Positions 32,161 through 40,001 of a stretch of DNA of 40,509 nt are shown here, one piece after another. Where the stretch lies: NCBI GenBank assembly GCA_016208085.1, contig JACQYT010000063.1:1-40509 (forward strand), given 5' to 3'. Position 1 is the stretch's first letter, and each line of letters begins with the position of its first letter. The translations under genes were made by a program, and so were the position numbers. The stretch comes from Elusimicrobiota bacterium (lineage in GTDB: Bacteria > Elusimicrobiota > Elusimicrobia > Elusimicrobiales > UBA9959). Below the pieces are notes generated by a model. The model was not told the origin of the DNA and did no database searches. It worked only from the letters and a program-made list of their open reading frames with translations.

Positions 32161-33586
32161 CCTTTCCGGGGCCGTTCTGCCCCAGGTATTGTGGAAAAAG
32201 ACGGGCGGCAATTACCTGCTGACCAACGACTCCGGGCACCACGCGTGGCTTGAGGAAAAAAACTTCGCCGCGGTTACGGCGGGCAGGCTCCCGCAAACAA
32301 GCCCGCTATTCGCCGAACTGGCCTCAAAAGGCTTTATCCGCAGCCGCCTTGATTTCAACGACCTGGCGGCCAAGTGGAAAAAGCAAAACGCCTATCTTTA
32401 TTACGGGCCGGGCCTGCATATACTGGTGCTCACTCTGCGGTGCAACCATAAATGCCTTTACTGCCAGTCCGCCGCCGCCGGTTTAGGCGCCAAAAACACG
32501 GATATGCCGCTTGCGACCGCGCGCAAAAGCGTGGATTTCGCTTTCAACTCGCCGAACCCGGGCATAACCCTGGAATTCCAGGGCGGAGAGCCCCTTCTTA
32601 ACTGGGAAGCGCTTAAAGGGACGGTGGCATACGCCCGCAAAAAAGCCAAAACCTCCGGTAAGGAGCTGAAACTGGCCCTTGTGTCCAATTTCAGCCTGCT
32701 GACCGCTGAAAAAGCCGCTTTCCTGCTGGCAAACGAGGTTTCCATCTGCACCTCGCTTGACGGACCCAAAGACCTGCATAACAGAAACAGGCTGTTCACG
32801 GGCGGCAATTCGCACGGCGAAACCCTGAAATGGCTGAAATATTTCCAGAAAAAAAATGCCGCGCCGCCGCCGGGCTGCCGGGTGTTCAAGCCCAGCGCGC
32901 TGCTGACCGTATCAAAATATTCACTTTCCCGCCACCGCGAGATAATCGATGAATACGTAAAAGCGGGCCTTGAAGATATTTTCATCAGGCCGCTGGCCCC
33001 CATAGGCTATGCCAAAAGCCTCTGGGGCGCGATAGGCTACGAGGCGAAGGACTTCTCCGCTTTCTATCTCAAAAGCCTTGATTATATCCTTAAGCTTAAC
33101 CGCGGAGGCGTTGTCATAAGAGAAAAGACGGCGGCCATGATGCTGGATAAGATAATAAATTTCCGGTACCCCGGCTATCTTGACGCGCGGTGTCCCTGCG
33201 GGGCGGCCATAGGCCAGCTGGCCTACAATTACAACGGGGACATCTATACCTGCGATGAAGGCAGGATGGTGGGCTGGGCGGGCGACGTTCTGTTCAAGCT
33301 CGGCAATGTGTTCAGGGACGCTTATAAAAAAGTGATGTCAAGCGGCCTCACCAGGGTCTGCGCCGTGTCCTCCAACCTTGAGGCCCAGCCGGCCTGCGCC
33401 CGCTGCGCGTATAAGCCGTATTGCGGGGTCTGCCCGGTCTATAATTACGCGACCCAGGGGTCCTTATGGGGCAATATGCCTTCAAACGACCGTTGCGGGC
33501 TTTTCAAAGGCATCTTTGAAACGCTTTTCGCGTTTTTAAAAAACCCCGGGAACACCGCGATCCTCAAAAAATGGGTGGCTAAATGA
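32129..33586 (+). CDS. hxsB: His-Xaa-Ser system radical SAM maturase HxsB
   Basis: 485 residues. The N-terminal roughly 95 residues (GNYLLTNDSGHHAWL, LFAELASKGFI) form a small recognition-type domain. The radical SAM core follows, with C105-x3-C109-x2-C112 in LTLRCNHKCLYCQS, then FQGGEPLLNW (GGE) and VSICTSLDGPKDLHN. The C-terminal region carries auxiliary-cluster cysteines (DARCPCG, YTCDEG, CARCAYKPYCGVCPVY, DRCGLF), a SPASM-like layout. Such enzymes use S-adenosylmethionine and iron-sulfur clusters to modify peptides after translation. The name rests on LTLRCNHKCLYCQ-type similarity plus the neighbouring HxsD and HxsC. Its stop overlaps hxsD by 4 bases. Confidence 0.85.
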   Translation: MAQKPAAKGTNLSGAVLPQVLWKKTGGNYLLTNDSGHHAWLEEKNFAAVTAGRLPQTSPLFAELASKGFIRSRLDFNDLAAKWKKQNAYLYYGPGLHILVLTLRCNHKCLYCQSAAAGLGAKNTDMPLATARKSVDFAFNSPNPGITLEFQGGEPLLNWEALKGTVAYARKKAKTSGKELKLALVSNFSLLTAEKAAFLLANEVSICTSLDGPKDLHNRNRLFTGGNSHGETLKWLKYFQKKNAAPPPGCRVFKPSALLTVSKYSLSRHREIIDEYVKAGLEDIFIRPLAPIGYAKSLWGAIGYEAKDFSAFYLKSLDYILKLNRGGVVIREKTAAMMLDKIINFRYPGYLDARCPCGAAIGQLAYNYNGDIYTCDEGRMVGWAGDVLFKLGNVFRDAYKKVMSSGLTRVCAVSSNLEAQPACARCAYKPYCGVCPVYNYATQGSLWGNMPSNDRCGLFKGIFETLFAFLKNPGNTAILKKWVAK

Positions 33587-33873
33587 AGGATATAAATGAA
33601 GGCACAAAGAAAATGATTTTAGATCCCGGCGTCTATTGCGCCGAAGCTGTGCGGCTGGCCGCTTTCGTGTTCTCCGACAGGGCCGCAATCAGGGTTGTGC
33701 CGCGCGGGAGAGCTTCAACAGCGGTCATAAGCGGGCCGGATGCCGAACGCCTGGCGGGAGAGTTCATGAACGAAGTCTTAAACCAGCAGTGCAGACTGGA
33801 CCTCGCGAAAAAAAATTCCAAAATAGCCGGGATCATCGTTACCAAGGCGCTTCTTTCAGCCGCCGGAAAGTAG
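33583..33873 (+). CDS. hxsD: His-Xaa-Ser system protein HxsD
   Basis: 96 residues. LDPGVYCAEAVRLAAFVFSD, AIRVVPRG and ERLAGEFMNEVLNQQCRLDL, then IAGIIVTKALLSAAG, follow the compact HxsD pattern of a short beta hairpin followed by helices. It starts within the hxsB stop (ATGA), so translation is coupled. HxsD is a small accessory of the two radical SAM maturases, possibly a substrate-binding partner, but its activity is not known. The TAG stop is the first three bases of a heptad repeat (33871 on), so the repeat has landed at the very end of the gene. Confidence 0.8.
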   Translation: MKDINEGTKKMILDPGVYCAEAVRLAAFVFSDRAAIRVVPRGRASTAVISGPDAERLAGEFMNEVLNQQCRLDLAKKNSKIAGIIVTKALLSAAGK

Positions 33874-33967
33874 GGTATAGGGTTCAGGGTATAGGGTATA
33901 GGGTACAAGGAGTTCCTTATAACTCTGCCCTCTCCCCTCTCCCCTCTACCCTCTACCCTCTACCCTG
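33871..33967. repeat. heptad inverted repeat with AAGGAGTTCCTT core, between hxsD and hxsC
   Basis: Left arm TAGGGTA TAGGGTT CAGGGTA TAGGGTA TAGGGTA, core AAGGAGTTCCTTATAACTCT, right arm CCCTCTC CCCTCTC CCCTCTA CCCTCTA CCCTCTA. The same core and arms occur, reversed, at 40390-40450. It fills the hxsD-hxsC gap and leaves hxsC without a visible Shine-Dalgarno. Confidence 0.8.
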
Positions 33968-33971
33968 CTTT

Positions 33972-34964
33972 ATGCCCGATATACCGTTCTGGAACAAATG
34001 CAATAATAAGTGCGTAATGTGCACCAATCTGGGCGAGTTCGCCGCCCAGCCCCCTTCGCGGTACGGCCTTAAACGCCAAATAGAGAAACTGGAACGTTAT
34101 CTTAAGGGCTTCGGGCGGATCTATCTCAAGAACGCGGATAAAGCGGATTTTATAAGCCTGACCGGCGGCGAGCCGACCCTGCATCCGGATTTTTTCAAGC
34201 TGCTGGCTTATTTCAGGAAAAGGCTGCCCGAGACCGACATCTCGCTGCTTTCAAACGGCCGAAGATTCGCCGATAAAGGGTTTACGGAGCGGTTTTTAAA
34301 GATAGCCAGGCCCCCGTTTACCGTGGCTGTCTCAATACACGGGAGTTCGGCTTCGGCGCATGACAGGGTGGCCGGGATAAAAGGCGCCTTCAGCCGGACC
34401 GTAAAGGGCCTTGAGAACCTGTTCGCGGGCCTTAAGGGAGGTGGGGGGGCGGGGGTGGAGATAAGACTGGTCCTGCACCGGCTGAACATCGGGGAGTTTA
34501 AGAAAACGCTGGCGTTCCTGCTTGAAAGATTCCCGGCCCCGGAGTTCTACAGGGTGGTGGCCATCCATTACGAGATAGAGGGCCTGGCTTTTGAAAACCA
34601 TAAACGCCTGGCGCTTAAGCTCTCGGCTTCGGCCGGGACCGTAAACGCCACCGCCGGGCTGATAGCGAAGTTTCCGGATTTCAGGCTTTATCATTTCCCG
34701 CTTTGCCTGGTAAAAAAAGAATTGCGCTCAAAATGCCGGATAACCCTGCCGGCCGAGGACCGGATTTACCCCCCCAAATGCGCCGGCTGCCGCGCCCGGA
34801 AAAAATGTCCGGGCCTGATGCTCGAATACTACAAAACACAGTTATTTCATCAGATTAAGCCGATACACACAGTGTCACAAAGTAACACTTTCACGACACT
34901 GAATCTATTAACCTTGTCTTCTCTGCTGAGCGCCTGCCGCGCGCGCATTATCCTATTGACATGA
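33972..34964 (+). CDS. hxsC: His-Xaa-Ser system radical SAM maturase HxsC
   Basis: 330 residues from ATG 33972. The radical SAM cysteines sit at the very start (C10-x3-C14-x2-C17 in NKCNNKCVMCTN). They are followed by FISLTGGEPTLHPDFF, ISLLSNGRRF and VAVSIHGSSASAHDRVAG. A C-terminal cysteine cluster (KCAGCRARKKCPG) suggests an auxiliary iron-sulfur site. HxsC is the second maturase of Hxs systems. Two oddities: the frame stays open upstream through the repeat, and no ribosome binding site remains. Also, after LMLEYYKTQ the last roughly 40 residues (IKPIHTVSQSNTFTTLN and on) look unrelated and more AT-rich, as if the true end was lost at an insertion near 34846-34882. Confidence 0.8.
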   Translation: MPDIPFWNKCNNKCVMCTNLGEFAAQPPSRYGLKRQIEKLERYLKGFGRIYLKNADKADFISLTGGEPTLHPDFFKLLAYFRKRLPETDISLLSNGRRFADKGFTERFLKIARPPFTVAVSIHGSSASAHDRVAGIKGAFSRTVKGLENLFAGLKGGGGAGVEIRLVLHRLNIGEFKKTLAFLLERFPAPEFYRVVAIHYEIEGLAFENHKRLALKLSASAGTVNATAGLIAKFPDFRLYHFPLCLVKKELRSKCRITLPAEDRIYPPKCAGCRARKKCPGLMLEYYKTQLFHQIKPIHTVSQSNTFTTLNLLTLSSLLSACRARIILLT

Positions 34965-34983
34965 CATTACAAATTAGTAAAAT
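34956..34983 (+). promoter_or_regulatory. promoter of DUF4143 ATPase 2
   Basis: TTGACA (34956-34961), 16 bases, TAAAAT (34978-34983), then 5 bases to the ATG at 34989. The predicted start is at the ATG itself, so the mRNA would be leaderless, as for ATPase 1. Confidence 0.6.
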
Positions 34984-34988
34984 AAGGT

Positions 34989-36161
34989 ATGCCTGATATT
35001 ACTCATGTTTCCAAACACGCCCTCCGCCGCTATCTATGGACATCCGTGCATGATGATTTGGCCCGAAAGATGGTATTTATCGGCGGGCCGCGGCAGGTCG
35101 GCAAAACCACCTTCGCCCTCAGCTTCCTGATGACTCCGCCGAAAAATGAGACGCATCCGGCCTATATGAACTGGGACCGTGCCGATCATCGGGAGCGTAT
35201 ATTGAGCGGAGAAATGCCCTCCAACGAAAAGATCATACTTCTCGACGAAATCCACAAGTACGCGCGCTGGCGCGGCCTTGTCAAAGGGCTTTATGATACG
35301 CAGAAATCCAAGCTTTCCATTCTCGTGACGGGATCCGCCCGGCTGGATTATTATTGCAAGGGCGGCGATTCCCTCCAGGGACGATACCACTATTACCGGC
35401 TGCATCCTATCTCGCTGCGCGAACTGGACCCGGCGGCGAACACTAAAACGGTCCAGCAACTGCTCCGATTCGGAGGTTTCCCGGAACCGTTGTTCGCGGG
35501 CAGCGAGCGGGAGCATCGCCGCTGGCAAAAGGAACATCAGGATCGGTTCCTCCGCGATGATCTGCGGGATCTGGAACAGGTCAGGGAAGTGTCCCTGATT
35601 GAACTCCTTGTGAATCATCTTCCGCGCTGCGTGGGCTCGCCCCTTTCGGTAAGAAGCTTAAGCGGGCTCCTGCAGGTGTCCCACGAGTCGGCGGAGCGCT
35701 GGCTGACAATTCTTGAGCGGCTTTATGTCTGTTTTCGAATCGCTCCCTATGGAAGCGCGCGGATCCGGGCGGTGAAGAAGGAGCGCAAGCTTTATCTATG
35801 GGACTGGTCCCAGGCGCCAGAGGGTGGGCCGCGCTTTGAAAATATGGTCGCCTCACAGCTCCTTAAGTACTGCCACTGGCACGAGGACACGCAGGGCCGG
35901 CGCATGGAGCTGCGCTATCTGCGTGATACCGACAAACGCGAAGTTGACTTTGTAGTCCTGCGCGATGGGGCGGCGGAGTTCACCGTGGAGTGTAAAACCG
36001 GCGAGCGCGGGGTATCACCGGCAAGCATTTATTTTAAGGAGCGCACCAAAATCCCGGCATTCTACCAGGTGCACCTCGGGTCCAAGGATTTCACGCATGC
36101 CGGCAGTGGAGTGAGAGTTCTTCCCTTTGAGCGTTTTTGCAAGGAACTAGCTCTCCCATAG
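34989..36161 (+). CDS. DUF4143 AAA ATPase (copy 2, intact)
   Basis: 390 residues. Walker A GGPRQVGKTTF, Walker B KIILLDEIHKY and sensor LSILVTGSARLDYY, then HPISLRELDP. The middle winged-helix part includes SLSGLLQVSHESAERWLTIL. The C-terminal PD-(D/E)xK-like core is REVDFVVLRDG followed by FTVECKTGE. It has the same architecture as the 20441 gene but a different subfamily, judging by the distinct linker and C-terminus. Role not established. It lies directly after hxsC with its own promoter. Its TAG stop merges into a sequence resembling the right end of the neighbouring IS66-type element, which suggests arrival as part of a mobile unit. Confidence 0.85.
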   Translation: MPDITHVSKHALRRYLWTSVHDDLARKMVFIGGPRQVGKTTFALSFLMTPPKNETHPAYMNWDRADHRERILSGEMPSNEKIILLDEIHKYARWRGLVKGLYDTQKSKLSILVTGSARLDYYCKGGDSLQGRYHYYRLHPISLRELDPAANTKTVQQLLRFGGFPEPLFAGSEREHRRWQKEHQDRFLRDDLRDLEQVREVSLIELLVNHLPRCVGSPLSVRSLSGLLQVSHESAERWLTILERLYVCFRIAPYGSARIRAVKKERKLYLWDWSQAPEGGPRFENMVASQLLKYCHWHEDTQGRRMELRYLRDTDKREVDFVVLRDGAAEFTVECKTGERGVSPASIYFKERTKIPAFYQVHLGSKDFTHAGSGVRVLPFERFCKELALP

Positions 36162-36177
36162 GTCGCCTGGCCGTTAC
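36158..36177. repeat. IS66-like terminal repeat remnant
   Basis: CATAGGTCGCCTGGCCGTTAC resembles the right end of the IS element at 38620-38640 (CATAGGGACCTGGGCAGTTAC) in the same orientation, and both follow directly on a TAG stop codon. A 27-base spacer separates it from the left end at 36205. Confidence 0.45.
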
Positions 36178-36294
36178 GATGGATATCTCAATGCGCAGAA
36201 ATTGGTAACTACTCAGATACTTAATCATATTTTGACCGCAATAGTCTAATTTTTTGCTGGACTCCGCCCCATCCTTATTTGTACTATTTACAGG

Positions 36295-37182
36295 ATGGAA
36301 CAATCCCACCTCATTCAGGGTCGGTTTCTGCGAGAACCGGATATCGCAGATATCCGCTGCCTGATTGCGGCGCACCCCGACTGGAGCCGCCGCCGCATTT
36401 CAGTAGAACTGGCCCAAGCCTGGAATTGGCGTACCTGCACCAACCAGCTCAAAGACATGGCCGCCCGCAGCCTGCTCCTGAAGTTGGAGCAGCGAGGTAT
36501 GCTCGCCTTACCACCGCGCCGGCAGGAAGCCACGCGACGTTTGCCTATTGCCGCCGCAATGTCCGCTGACGAACTTCCGCCTGCAAATATTACCGGGCCT
36601 CTGGCGGCGCTTCAGCCTTTGCGTTTGGAAACGGTGACTGCAGGCTCGCCGGACTACGCCGTCTTCCGGCGGTATCTGGCGCTCCATCATTATCTGGGCT
36701 TTCGCGGCCCTGTAGGCGAAAATGTTTCCTATCTGGCGCGGGACTGTCAGGGACGCGCTCTGGCTTGCATTCTTTTCGGCGCTGCCGCCTGGAAAACGAA
36801 GCCCCGCGACAGTTGGATAGGCTGGGACGACGCCACCCGCGCGCGCCGCCTGCCGCTCTTGGCCAACAACAGCCGTTTCCTGATTCTGCCCTGGGTTCGC
36901 GTACCACACCTGGCCAGCCACCTGTTGGGGCGCATCACCCGAAGGCTGGCCGCCGACTGGCAGGCCCGATACGGACATCCGGTATGGCTGGCAGAAACAT
37001 TCGTAGAGCGGCAACGCTTCCAGGGCACCTGCTACCGCGCCGCCAACTGGACTTGTGTGGGACAAACACAAGGCCGCACCCGGCAGGACCGCGTCCACAA
37101 CATCAGCGCACCGGTCAAAGACATCTATCTCTACGCCCTGACGCCCCGCTTTCGGGAGGAACTCAAGTCAGTGGACGCGTGA
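36295..37182 (+). CDS. DUF4338 (DruA-like) protein, IS66 passenger
   Basis: 295 residues. The N-terminal helical part (FLREPDIADIRCLIAAHP) is followed by the DUF4338 core: RYLALHHYLGFRG, NVSYLARD, ACILFGAAAWK, IGWD, NNSRFLILPWV, LASHLLGRI, WLAETFVERQRFQGTCY, and RTRQDRVHN. DUF4338 is the domain of DruA from Druantia anti-phage loci, but related genes also travel beside transposases, and no other Druantia gene is here. Its function in the element is unknown. The ATG has only a weak upstream match. The 3' end overlaps the reading frame of the transposase N-terminus, so the two are probably translationally coupled. Confidence 0.75.
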   Translation: MEQSHLIQGRFLREPDIADIRCLIAAHPDWSRRRISVELAQAWNWRTCTNQLKDMAARSLLLKLEQRGMLALPPRRQEATRRLPIAAAMSADELPPANITGPLAALQPLRLETVTAGSPDYAVFRRYLALHHYLGFRGPVGENVSYLARDCQGRALACILFGAAAWKTKPRDSWIGWDDATRARRLPLLANNSRFLILPWVRVPHLASHLLGRITRRLAADWQARYGHPVWLAETFVERQRFQGTCYRAANWTCVGQTQGRTRQDRVHNISAPVKDIYLYALTPRFREELKSVDA

Positions 37183-38624
37183 ACAACTTCTCCCTCTGGC
37201 GCGGAGTAATCCCGAAGCCCTGATTGACATTATTCTGGCCCTGCAGGAAGAAGTCCGGGCATTGCAATTGGCTAACCAGGCCTTGCAGAAACGAGTAGAA
37301 GCCCTGGAAGCCCGGCTGGCCAAGAACAGCGGCAACAGCGATAAGCCCCTCATCCGACGGCTACTCCAAACCCGACCCCAGTAACCTGCGTAAAAAGGGC
37401 GGACTCAATTCCGGCGGGCAAAACGGACATCCGGGCAGCGCCTTGCTCCTTGCAGACAAGCCGGATTCTATCATCCTCCACCGCCTCAAGCGCTGCCCAT
37501 GCGGCTGCGGCGCTTCCTTGCGCCATCAGCCCGTGCTCCGCCACGAGAAAAGACAGGTCTTCGATTTGCCTCCGCAGAAGCTCGTTGTCACCGAGCACCG
37601 CGCCGAGGTCAAGCTCTGTCCGAATTCCGGCCGCGAGGTTTCGGCCGCATTCCCCGCCGGCGTTAATGCCCCCACGCAATATGGCCCGCGCTTCAATGCC
37701 TGGCTGGTCTACCTGCGCGGACAGCAGTTCATCCCTTTGGATCGTATCAGTCAGCTGTGCGCCGATCTTTTTAGCAGGCCGGTCAGCGAGGCGACCGTTC
37801 AGGCAGCAACCGCCGCGGCCTATAATGCGCTGTCCGGTTTCGAGACCAGGGTTTTCGGCCTCGTAGTTCAGGCGCCTATCGCTCACGCCGACGAAACCGG
37901 TTTGCGCGTGGCAGGCTCGCTCCACTGGTTGCATGTCCTCAGCACCAAGAGCCTCACATGGTATGGTATCCACCGCAAGCGCGGCAGCGACGCCATCAGG
38001 CACTTCGCCCTTCTTCCCCGCTTCGCCGGCAGGCTCATCCACGATTGCTTAAGCGCCTACCTTGAGTTAAAGTGCCTTCACGGCTTATGCAATGCCCACC
38101 TGCTGCGCGAACTCGCTTTTCTTAGCGAGGTACTGCGCCAGAAGTGGGCCAAACGGATGCTGTGCCTGCTTCTTAAGATGCATCGCTCCGTTGGCGCGCA
38201 CCGGATTCGGGCGGGGCCATTCTCCGTGCCGCAGTCGGCGGCCTGGACCAGAAAATATCAGGCCGTTCTGCGCGAAGGCTTCGCCGAAAATCCGGAGACT
38301 CAATCCTTATCGGGGCGGCGGGGTCGTCCCAAACACACAAAGGCTCAGAACCTTCTGCTCCGGCTCCGGCAGCATGAGAATTCCGTGCTCGCCTTCCTCG
38401 AGGATTTTCGGGTCCCCTTCAGCAACAATCAGGCCGAACAGGATCTGCGCATGATGAAGGTTCAGCAGAAAATATCCGGCGCTTTCCGTACGCTTGAGGG
38501 CGCACAGACCTTTGCGCGCATCCGCGCCTACCTGTCCACCGTGAGAAAGAACAAGCGCGATGTCTTTCAGGAAACCATCAACGCTCTTATCGGCCTGCCG
38601 TTCATGCCGAATGCCGCTTCATAG
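37163..38624 (+). pseudogene. IS66-family transposase with +1 frameshift
   Basis: The N-terminal part reads REQLLPLARSNPEALIDIIL, then a leucine-zipper-like coiled coil ending AKNSGNSDKP. At CCCC (37346-37349) the frame must shift by +1 to continue SSDGYSKPDPSNLRKKGG and the rest. The C-terminal frame, open to 38624, carries the zinc region CPCGC, the catalytic-domain ADETGLRV, HDCLSAYLELKCLHGLCNAH, and NNQAEQDLRMMKVQQK with the final acidic residue. All three acidic positions seem present. No ATG starts the N-terminal frame. Either the gene is dead or it uses coupling and slippage at CCC-C. IS66 elements are not known for this, so inactivation or a sequencing error is likelier. Confidence 0.75.
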
Positions 38625-38640
38625 GGACCTGGGCAGTTAC

Positions 38641-39297
38641 GAAACCTATCTGAAAGAAGAAATAGAGGCTGAATTAGCCCTGCGCAACATTTCAAGTTTT
38701 CATCGCTTTTTGCCTCTTGTCGCAAGCGAAAATGGCAATATAATAAATTTCTCATCTATTTCCAGGGAGACCGGCACCTCTTATAAGACGGTCAAGGAAT
38801 ATTTTAAAATACTGGAGGACACGCTGATAGGATTCTTTTTGCATCCTTATGTCGCTTCCGAGCGTAAGCGGTTGGTAAAACATCCCAAATTTTATTTCTT
38901 TGACACCGGGGTGGCGAGGACCCTGGCCGGGAAAGCATCTGCGCCAATTAAACAGGGCACATCCGAATACGGGAAAGTTTTTGAGCATTTTATCGCGCTG
39001 GAGATTCTGCGATTGCGCGACTATATGGATAAAGATTTCAATCTTTCGTTTTATAGAACAGAGCAAGGGGCCGAAGTAGATTTTATTATTGAAATTCCGG
39101 AAGGTGGGATTTTCGCGGTTGAAGTTAAATCATCCGGCGACCCCCATTCAAGCGAATTGCGGGGACTTAAATCTTTTGCTAGAGATTTTCCCAAAGCGGA
39201 ACCGCTTTGCGCCTGCCTTGCCCAAAAACAGCGCGTGATTGAAGGAATAAAGATAATGCACTGGCGGGAATTTTTTTCTTATATTGGTCTTGTATAA
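38641..39297 (+). pseudogene. DUF4143 ATPase (copy 3), 5' end missing
   Basis: About 218 codons in frame from the first base after the IS right end: YETYLKEEIEAELALRNIS, INFSSISRETGTSYKTVKEY, KFYFFDTGVARTLAG and the C-terminal core AEVDFIIEIPEGGIFAVEVK. The AAA domain with its Walker motifs is missing, and no matching N-terminal half lies left of the IS. An artificial start inside the transposase keeps it in frame. It is a truncated, probably silent gene. The retained part aligns with residues after the ATPase domain of the copy at 20441. Confidence 0.8.
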
Positions 39298-39354
39298 TCT
39301 ACCCCACCACCTCTTTGTTCCTTTGTGGAAATGCTCTGGTCAGGACAAACATTC

Positions 39355-39727
39355 TGATTCTGAATGGGCCGGCGGCAGGTTGCCGAGCGAGGCCGAGTGG
39401 GAGTACGCCGCCAGGAGCGCGGGCAAGGAGAGGAAGTATCCATGGGGCGACGAGGAGCCTTCATGCGAACGTGCCGTGATGAGCCAGGGCGGAACCAGTT
39501 GCGGGGGGGGGGCACGACCTGGCCTGTGTGTTCAAAGACTGCCGGGAACACGAAGCAGGGACTTTGCGACATGGCAGGCAATGTCTGGGAGTGAACACAG
39601 GACTGGCATCACAATTCATACAACGGAGCGCCGACTGACGGCAGCGTATGGGAAGGTCCTGCGGGCTCCGGCCAGGTTTTTCGCGGCGGGTCCTGGACCT
39701 TCTCCTGCCGCTATAGCTGCTATGGGG
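39355..39727 (+). pseudogene. formylglycine-generating-enzyme/SUMF1-like remnant
   Basis: Family motifs are spread over several frames: GGRLPSEAEWEYAARSAG and KYPWGDEEPSCERAVM in one, TAGNTKQGLCDMAGNVWE and a stop in the next, and DWHHNSYNGAPTDGSVW with VFRGGSWTFSCRYSC in a third. A run of ten G (39503-39512) marks one frameshift. The RLPTEAEWEYA, GLYDMAGNVWEW and RGGSW blocks are hallmarks of FGE-sulfatase domain proteins. Both ends are missing, so this is a decayed fragment. Confidence 0.8.
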
Positions 39728-39729
39728 AC

Positions 39730-39942
39730 TTGAAACTGATGAAGTGGCTGGAGAACTACAATCCTATAGCCTTGGTTGCCAACTCTATCTTTGTGTACAA
39801 CTTCACGCACAACCCGCAAGCATTAAGCATAATCGCCGATATACTCCAACTCCAGGGCGATAGCTCACGCGCTGCCCGGTTACGCGAGTGGTTAAAAAAG
39901 ATAGGACTACCAAAGAACCAATCTGCCACAGTTTACCATTAG
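39730..39942 (+). CDS. small hypothetical protein
   Basis: 70 residues, beginning MKWLENYNPIALVANSIF from either ATG at 39730 or 39739 and ending KKIGLPKNQSATVYH. The middle part (ALSIIADILQLQGDSSRAAR) resembles a single TPR-like helix pair. It follows the FGE-like remnant directly with no clear ribosome binding site. It may be the tail of a lost gene rather than a real one. No family recognised. Confidence 0.35.
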   Translation: MKLMKWLENYNPIALVANSIFVYNFTHNPQALSIIADILQLQGDSSRAARLREWLKKIGLPKNQSATVYH

Positions 39943-40001
39943 GGGATTGGGTAGTGATGGAAAACGAGATTTTAAACTGGACGGACTAATCACATGAAGT
40001 C

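Larger units (their letters stand above)
36205..38640 (+). mobile_element. IS66-family element carrying a DruA-like gene
   Basis: The left end GTAACTACTCAGATACTTA and the right end (read inward) GTAACTGCCCAGGTCCCTA match at 14 of 19 positions and begin with the GTAAC typical of IS66. The element encodes a DUF4338 protein and a transposase. The 8-bp flanks differ (AGAAATTG and GAAACCTA), so there is no target duplication. The right flank starts in the middle of a DUF4143 gene. Both facts point to a rearrangement after insertion. Confidence 0.75.

Noticed and set aside
33871-33967. CRISPR-like array
   Set aside because: Units are 7 bp, contiguous and without unique spacers, arranged as an inverted repeat; no cas genes are present.
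36295-37182. Druantia defence system
   Set aside because: Only a DruA-like domain is present, inside IS66 ends; DruB-E partners are absent.
36197-38648. 8-bp target duplication of the IS66 element
   Set aside because: AGAAATTG and GAAACCTA do not match at the inferred ends, so no duplication is claimed.
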